A stretch of 64,000 nt of DNA, taken from Plazaster borealis (Eukaryota > Echinodermata > Asteroidea > Forcipulatida > Labidiasteridae). This document shows, in pieces, positions 60,181-64,000 of the stretch. The notes beneath the pieces were generated by a model, which saw nothing but the letters and a program-made list of their open reading frames with translations, was not told the DNA's origin and searched no databases. Made by a program: the position numbers and the translations under genes. Location: positions 27,758,039-27,822,038 of the forward strand of contig CM037472.1 in the NCBI GenBank assembly GCA_021014325.1, read 5' to 3'. The number at the start of each line of letters is the position of its first letter. The stretch's first letter is position 1.

Positions 60181-63100
60181 GTACACACTTACAATATATT
60201 CAGAATTATTTGATTTTCACATTGTATTCAAATTGTATATTTTTACCAGAATGATATAGCTATCACATCAGCAATGGGCAACATTGTTATGTACGTAATA
60301 CAGAGAAAGTTGATTGCTTATTTTACAGACTAACATATAGGCCTAGATGCATATAATTTTATTTTACACACCTTGTTTTGCAATTGGTTGTAAACTAGTC
60401 TCTCCAATCTCCATACACGTCTGCGTGACTTGCAGAGATACAAAGTTGGGGTATGATTCGCAATGAAAACTACTTTTTAAGCAATGAATACTCCTTCAAA
60501 GCACTTTCCCCAGTCCTGTGGGGAAAAAATCTACAGGCATACAACCTTTCTCAATTTGAAGTGTTTTACCCCCATTATTTTAGGACTACCGTACTTTATG
60601 CGAATTCCCAATTATGTAACTTAAGAAAATGCATTTTTCTCCACTCCAAGGTCTGTTGCCGAGAAGAAAACAGGTGAACTTACAGAAAGATTTGAGAGTC
60701 ACGCTTATTACAAAGCGGGAGACAATGGAGAAGTTTCTGTGCCTGATCAAGCTTCTTTGGGTGGATCATATACTGGTAAGACCAAAATAAAACACAATTT
60801 ATCTGTGTTTATAAGTAATAATCTGATTTTAAGTTGAGTTCCTTTTTAACTTCATAATGAATCTAATTGTGGTAATAATTATCTCAGGGATTGAACCCAT
60901 GGGTCTGTTCTGGAGCATGGTGCCATCACCAAGGGAGCGGCTTGGAGCTCGGTTTATCCTAAGGGATGCCACAAAGCCTATGGTAGTTCAGCTTTCATTG
61001 TATGAGGGCCAACTGGATACTGCGGCCCTACAGACCAAGGAACCAGAAGCTACTGCAGCTGCAGAGAGATGGTACATGGGCAAGGATGTAGAGAGAATTG
61101 AAGTGAAATCTGGATGTCTGAGGGGAGCTTTATTTAAACCCAAAGGTACAATTATAAACACAGCCTGACAATGGCTGGCCACAACAACCTTTTAATAAGT
61201 GAACCAAACTTGATATAACACGTACTATAATAGGCCTAAATAAGTTCTGGAAGAAGTCTCACCATGCATGTTTTTGCACTTCAACAGTATGATCCTAACA
61301 GGAATAGTTAGCTGCATTTGTTCAGATCTGCACCAAAGGGTTGATGTATTACTAATAATTGCATATAATGGGATAAAGAATAATCTGGGATTAAGTACAT
61401 ATGTTATTTTGGTTTTTACTCTACACCGATTTGCGATACTGTATACTTAGTACTATCCTGAGTCTTACTAAGACTTGGGATAGTAAAAAAATGTCCAAAG
61501 TGATACTACATATCAAAATGTCCAAAGTGATACTATACTCAAGTGGGATCCTACAACCCCGGTCGTAAAGCAGATGTCTTGCCGAGCTGAGTGAGCACAG
61601 TGACCAAAGGCCAGTTTGAATCCTGTAATTAGAAGCGGGTACCCCAACAGTTTAATTGAATCGCTGCAGGGGTGAAGATTATTATTTGGTTTACCCTACA
61701 CTTACATGTGTGATTAAGCACTGTATACTGGAGACAAAAACTCCTCTGGCATACTCCTTGGGTGGGATTCGAACATAACCAAAAGATCTATGGTTATGAT
61801 GTAATATAAAGTCTCTTATAATACTTCTGTGTGATTTTCTTGATCCTTTTTTATTGTTTCATCAGGACCTGGACCTTTTGCTGGTGTGATTGATATGTTT
61901 GGTACTGCTGGAGGATTGATTGAGATTCGTGCTGCTGCTTTGGCATCTCATGGATTCGCTTCCTATGCTCTACCCTATTACGCCTACAAGGATCTGCCAA
62001 AAACTCTTTGGAACATAGAAGCTGAATATTTTAGGGTATGTAGGCAATATAACAATAATAGTGCAATGTACAGAGCACCTAATGTACAAACAACCCAAAG
62101 CGCTAAACCAAATTTATAATTTAAAAAGTAAATAAAACTGTTGCAGTAGAGCAACTGGTCCCCTTTCATTCTTTGATCTTGTGACATGTCTAACTGTATG
62201 TTTATTTTCATTTGAAGTGGACATGTCATAAGTTCAGAAAAGAATGAGACGGGGCCAGTTGCTCTATGACTTGATGCCTCTTTTGTGGGCTACCATTTTG
62301 AGCGCGCACGTAGAGTGCTAACTAACCACAGGACTAATTCAAATATCCAATATGTTTGGATATTTGAAGTTCATCCTTCCAGGGGTTGAACAAGCAAGGC
62401 ATTCTGGGGGTAAAATGGCCCGGCGAGATCATGCACCACCGAGAACGAGGTTGGTATTGACATGGCGTGCTGCCCATGGTAGCGAGGCTGAATTGTTCCC
62501 AACGGATGCCCTTTTTACTGGCAACTAGAGTTTGGCTTTGAGCTGAGTCAAGCATTCTAACTTTTCTAACCACTCTAAGTAGTTCACTAACCAATCACAA
62601 ATGGAAATTCTTGCGTGCCGCCTAAAACCCCCACCTTATTTGCCGTAAAGATGGCCAACTTTATGCTGTGTGACTTGAAGTGGGGAGGATCTATTACAAA
62701 CTCCATACAAATTCAACTTAAAAACTCTATGACAATTAAATTTAAACCCACAGAAGATTAATTTTAAAGTAAACTGCAAATAAAAACTTAGCAAATTATA
62801 AACAGAGTTGACAATTCATCACTGGATAGTAAAATGTCACTCTATTTACATCAAAATTTGGTGGGTTTTTTTAATTGAGGGGAGATGGGTTGATGCTTGG
62901 GAAAATGTTTGTAAGCTTAGTCATACAATTCAGGATAGTTCTAGTTAATAAGACTAGCTTACAATGGATGGTACTATTGGGTATTTGGCACAGTGCATTA
63001 ATTCCATCTGACCATCTGACGCGGTTTTCACTTCAAAAAAGACTGCGAAACCCCACACACATGTAATGTACACTACACACTGAGCCTGATGCCCGCACTA

Positions 63101-63887
63101 TACTACTGTGGCCTGTAGGTCATCCGCACTCATATTACTGTCTGTATAATAGAGCTCACACTACGCATGCACGCACACCCATACTGTATGGATTGTACAG
63201 CTCATGTACATTCTAGTGGGTATAGCGCGGCACAAAGAAAAAACCCAAAACAAAAACATTTTATTAATAATGAAAACAAAACTTCAATGCCTTGCTCAAG
63301 GCTAGGAACAACAAACCTATTTGGCTGGGATGGATGGCTAGTGTGTAAAGTGCTCACCTCTGCATATAAAAACAGCATAATTAAGTAGAGTTGTGTGTTG
63401 GTTCTCTTCTGTGTCACAAGGATTTTCCTCTGGGCCCTCCCAGTTTTCCTCCCTTTTGAAAAATCGAACACTTTCACTCTCTGGCTGTGCTCCATGGTCA
63501 TTATATTGGTCAATGTGGCTGGCTGCCAAAGGCACCCTTTCATGCCTGTGGCTCTAACACATTGTACATGCGTAATTCAGCTTCTCAAATGGAGGGTGCA
63601 ATTGGATTCATAGTCTTTAATTATCATGAAAGATTCAATTTTGGGTTAAAATTGAAATAAAATTTACCCAGTCAGTTTCCCTTGTGGTTTTAGTTAACGA
63701 TAAAAGATGAAAGACATTTTTATTACAACAGTTATTATTCACCCAATATTTTCTTCTATTTAACTTTCAGGATGCAGTAGATTGGTTGTGTGACCAGCCG
63801 TATGTGAAACCTGGTGGAATAGGAATAGTGGGCGTATCTACAGGGGCCCTTCTTGCACTACAGACATCTGCACTTTTCCCTGAAAAG
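60044..63887 (+). CDS. Acyl-CoA thioesterase / BAAT family enzyme, copy 2, 5' part (5 exons)
   Basis: Exons join as 60044-60180, 60651-60775, 60888-61145, 61866-62035 and 63771-63887. Exons 2-5 match copy 1 in length and phase; the gene continues past the window. The first usable ATG is at 60044. The position matching the copy-1 start is ACG, so the protein begins seven residues later. The nucleophile elbow is GVSTG (GVSAG in copy 1), followed by ALLAL. Protein function is inferred as for copy 1; the catalytic histidine and C-terminal signal lie outside the window. The acceptor before exon 1 (TTTTTTCATTGTCAG) is conserved with copy 1, again implying an upstream 5' UTR exon. This is a tandem duplicate, not a pseudogene in the visible part. 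Confidence 0.9.
60651..60775 (+). CDS. ACOT/BAAT copy 2, exon 2
   Basis: A 125-nt exon, phase 2 to 1. It encodes [20 protein letters not shown], then [13 protein letters not shown]. The first half has several amino-acid changes relative to copy 1; the last 40 nt are identical. Confidence 0.92.
60888..61145 (+). CDS. ACOT/BAAT copy 2, exon 3
   Basis: A 258-nt exon, phase 1 to 1, differing from copy 1 at four positions (two amino-acid changes: E to K and R to C in the IEV(E/K)SG(R/C)LRG segment). Flanking intron sequence is also almost identical to copy 1. Confidence 0.95.
61866..62035 (+). CDS. ACOT/BAAT copy 2, exon 4
   Basis: A 170-nt exon, phase 1 to 0. It encodes [20 protein letters not shown], then [19 protein letters not shown]. 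About eight nucleotide differences from copy 1. Confidence 0.95.
62147..62266. mobile_element. 120-bp MITE, TAGAGCAACTGG ends
   Basis: Left end TAGAGCAACTGGTCCCCTTTCATTCTTT; right end AAAGAATGAGACGGGGCCAGTTGCTCTA, inverse with few changes. It is absent from the equivalent intron position of copy 1, so it was inserted after the duplication (or lost from copy 1). Confidence 0.8.
63010..63305. repeat. Shortened copy of the GCCTTGATCAAGGC composite element
   Basis: GCGGTTTTCACTTCAAAAAAGACTGCGAAACCC..GTAGGTCATCCGCACTC..GTGGGTATAGCGCGGCACAAAGAAAAAAC..TCAATGCCTTGCTCAAGGCTAGG matches the two ends of 31226-32982 with most of the middle missing. Confidence 0.6.
63771..63887 (+). CDS. ACOT/BAAT copy 2, exon 5, nucleophile elbow
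   Basis: A 117-nt exon, phase 0, between TAACTTTCAG and GTATGC. It encodes [20 protein letters not shown] then [19 protein letters not shown]. Five nucleotides differ from copy 1, all after the strand leading to the nucleophile; four change residues around the elbow. Confidence 0.95.
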
Positions 63888-64000
63888 GTATGCAAAAGTT
63901 TAAGATTTAATGTCATTTCAAATTCTTCCAAACATTTCTTGAAATCATCATGTTTTTGTTATCTCTACTACGTCCACCTCTCTTTGCTATATCTTTCTGG

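Noticed and set aside
1..64000. CRISPR arrays, bacterial operons, phage or plasmid features
   Set aside because: The window is clearly metazoan (introns, SINEs, kinesin-3 and ACOT/BAAT genes). The tandem arrays seen lack unique spacers.

Overview
This is a eukaryotic (metazoan) genomic window: AT-rich, with genes split by GT-AG introns and dense interspersed repeats. Protein similarity and the repeat landscape (tRNA-derived SINEs, many TTAA-flanked MITEs, a Penelope-type GIY-YIG fragment) suggest a marine deuterostome. I would guess an echinoderm, perhaps a sea star, but nothing here is diagnostic of species. All recognised host genes are on the + strand.

Region 1 (648-28428, 3' end probably near 29.3-29.5 kb): the C-terminal two thirds of a kinesin-3 motor of the KIF16B/SNX23 type. 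Seventeen coding exons join in phase (3195 coding nt, 1064 residues plus stop). They encode the post-motor neck, an FHA domain, a long coiled coil split over several exons, and a C-terminal PX domain. The motor domain lies upstream of the window. Inside the 8.4-kb intron after the largest coiled-coil exon is a candidate alternative last exon (15774-15917). It has a good acceptor, the correct phase, a 47-residue tail with a 31-residue hydrophobic segment built on a 15-bp repeat (IALVF units), a stop, and an AATAAA about 500 bp downstream. It would replace the lipid-binding PX domain with a tail-anchor-like membrane segment. I regard it as the most interesting signal in the window.

Region 2 (about 28.4-43.9 kb): intergenic and repeat-rich. 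It holds TTAA-flanked MITEs (two share a single TTAA), a composite element with GCCTTGATCAAGGC ends, hAT-like short elements and a reverse-strand LINE-like 3' ORF. No convincing host gene is seen.

Region 3 (44.1-55.9 kb and 60.0-63.9 kb): two tandem + strand genes of the acyl-CoA thioesterase / bile acid-CoA:amino acid N-acyltransferase (ACOT/BAAT) family. Copy 1 is complete in nine coding exons (449 residues). It has a serine nucleophile (GVSAG), a catalytic histidine (AGHLIE) and a C-terminal SKL peroxisomal signal. Copy 2 runs off the window after exon 5 and has GVSTG at the nucleophile. Exon 3 and its flanking introns are nearly identical between copies, while exons 1 and 2 are clearly diverged, which suggests gene conversion.

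The two gene types have no evident functional link: KIF16B moves early endosomes, and the ACOT/BAAT enzymes act on acyl-CoAs, probably in peroxisomes. The rest of the window is introns and mobile-element debris, including a piggyBac-like MITE nested in a SINE, a 75-bp-arm hairpin and several minisatellites next to exons.
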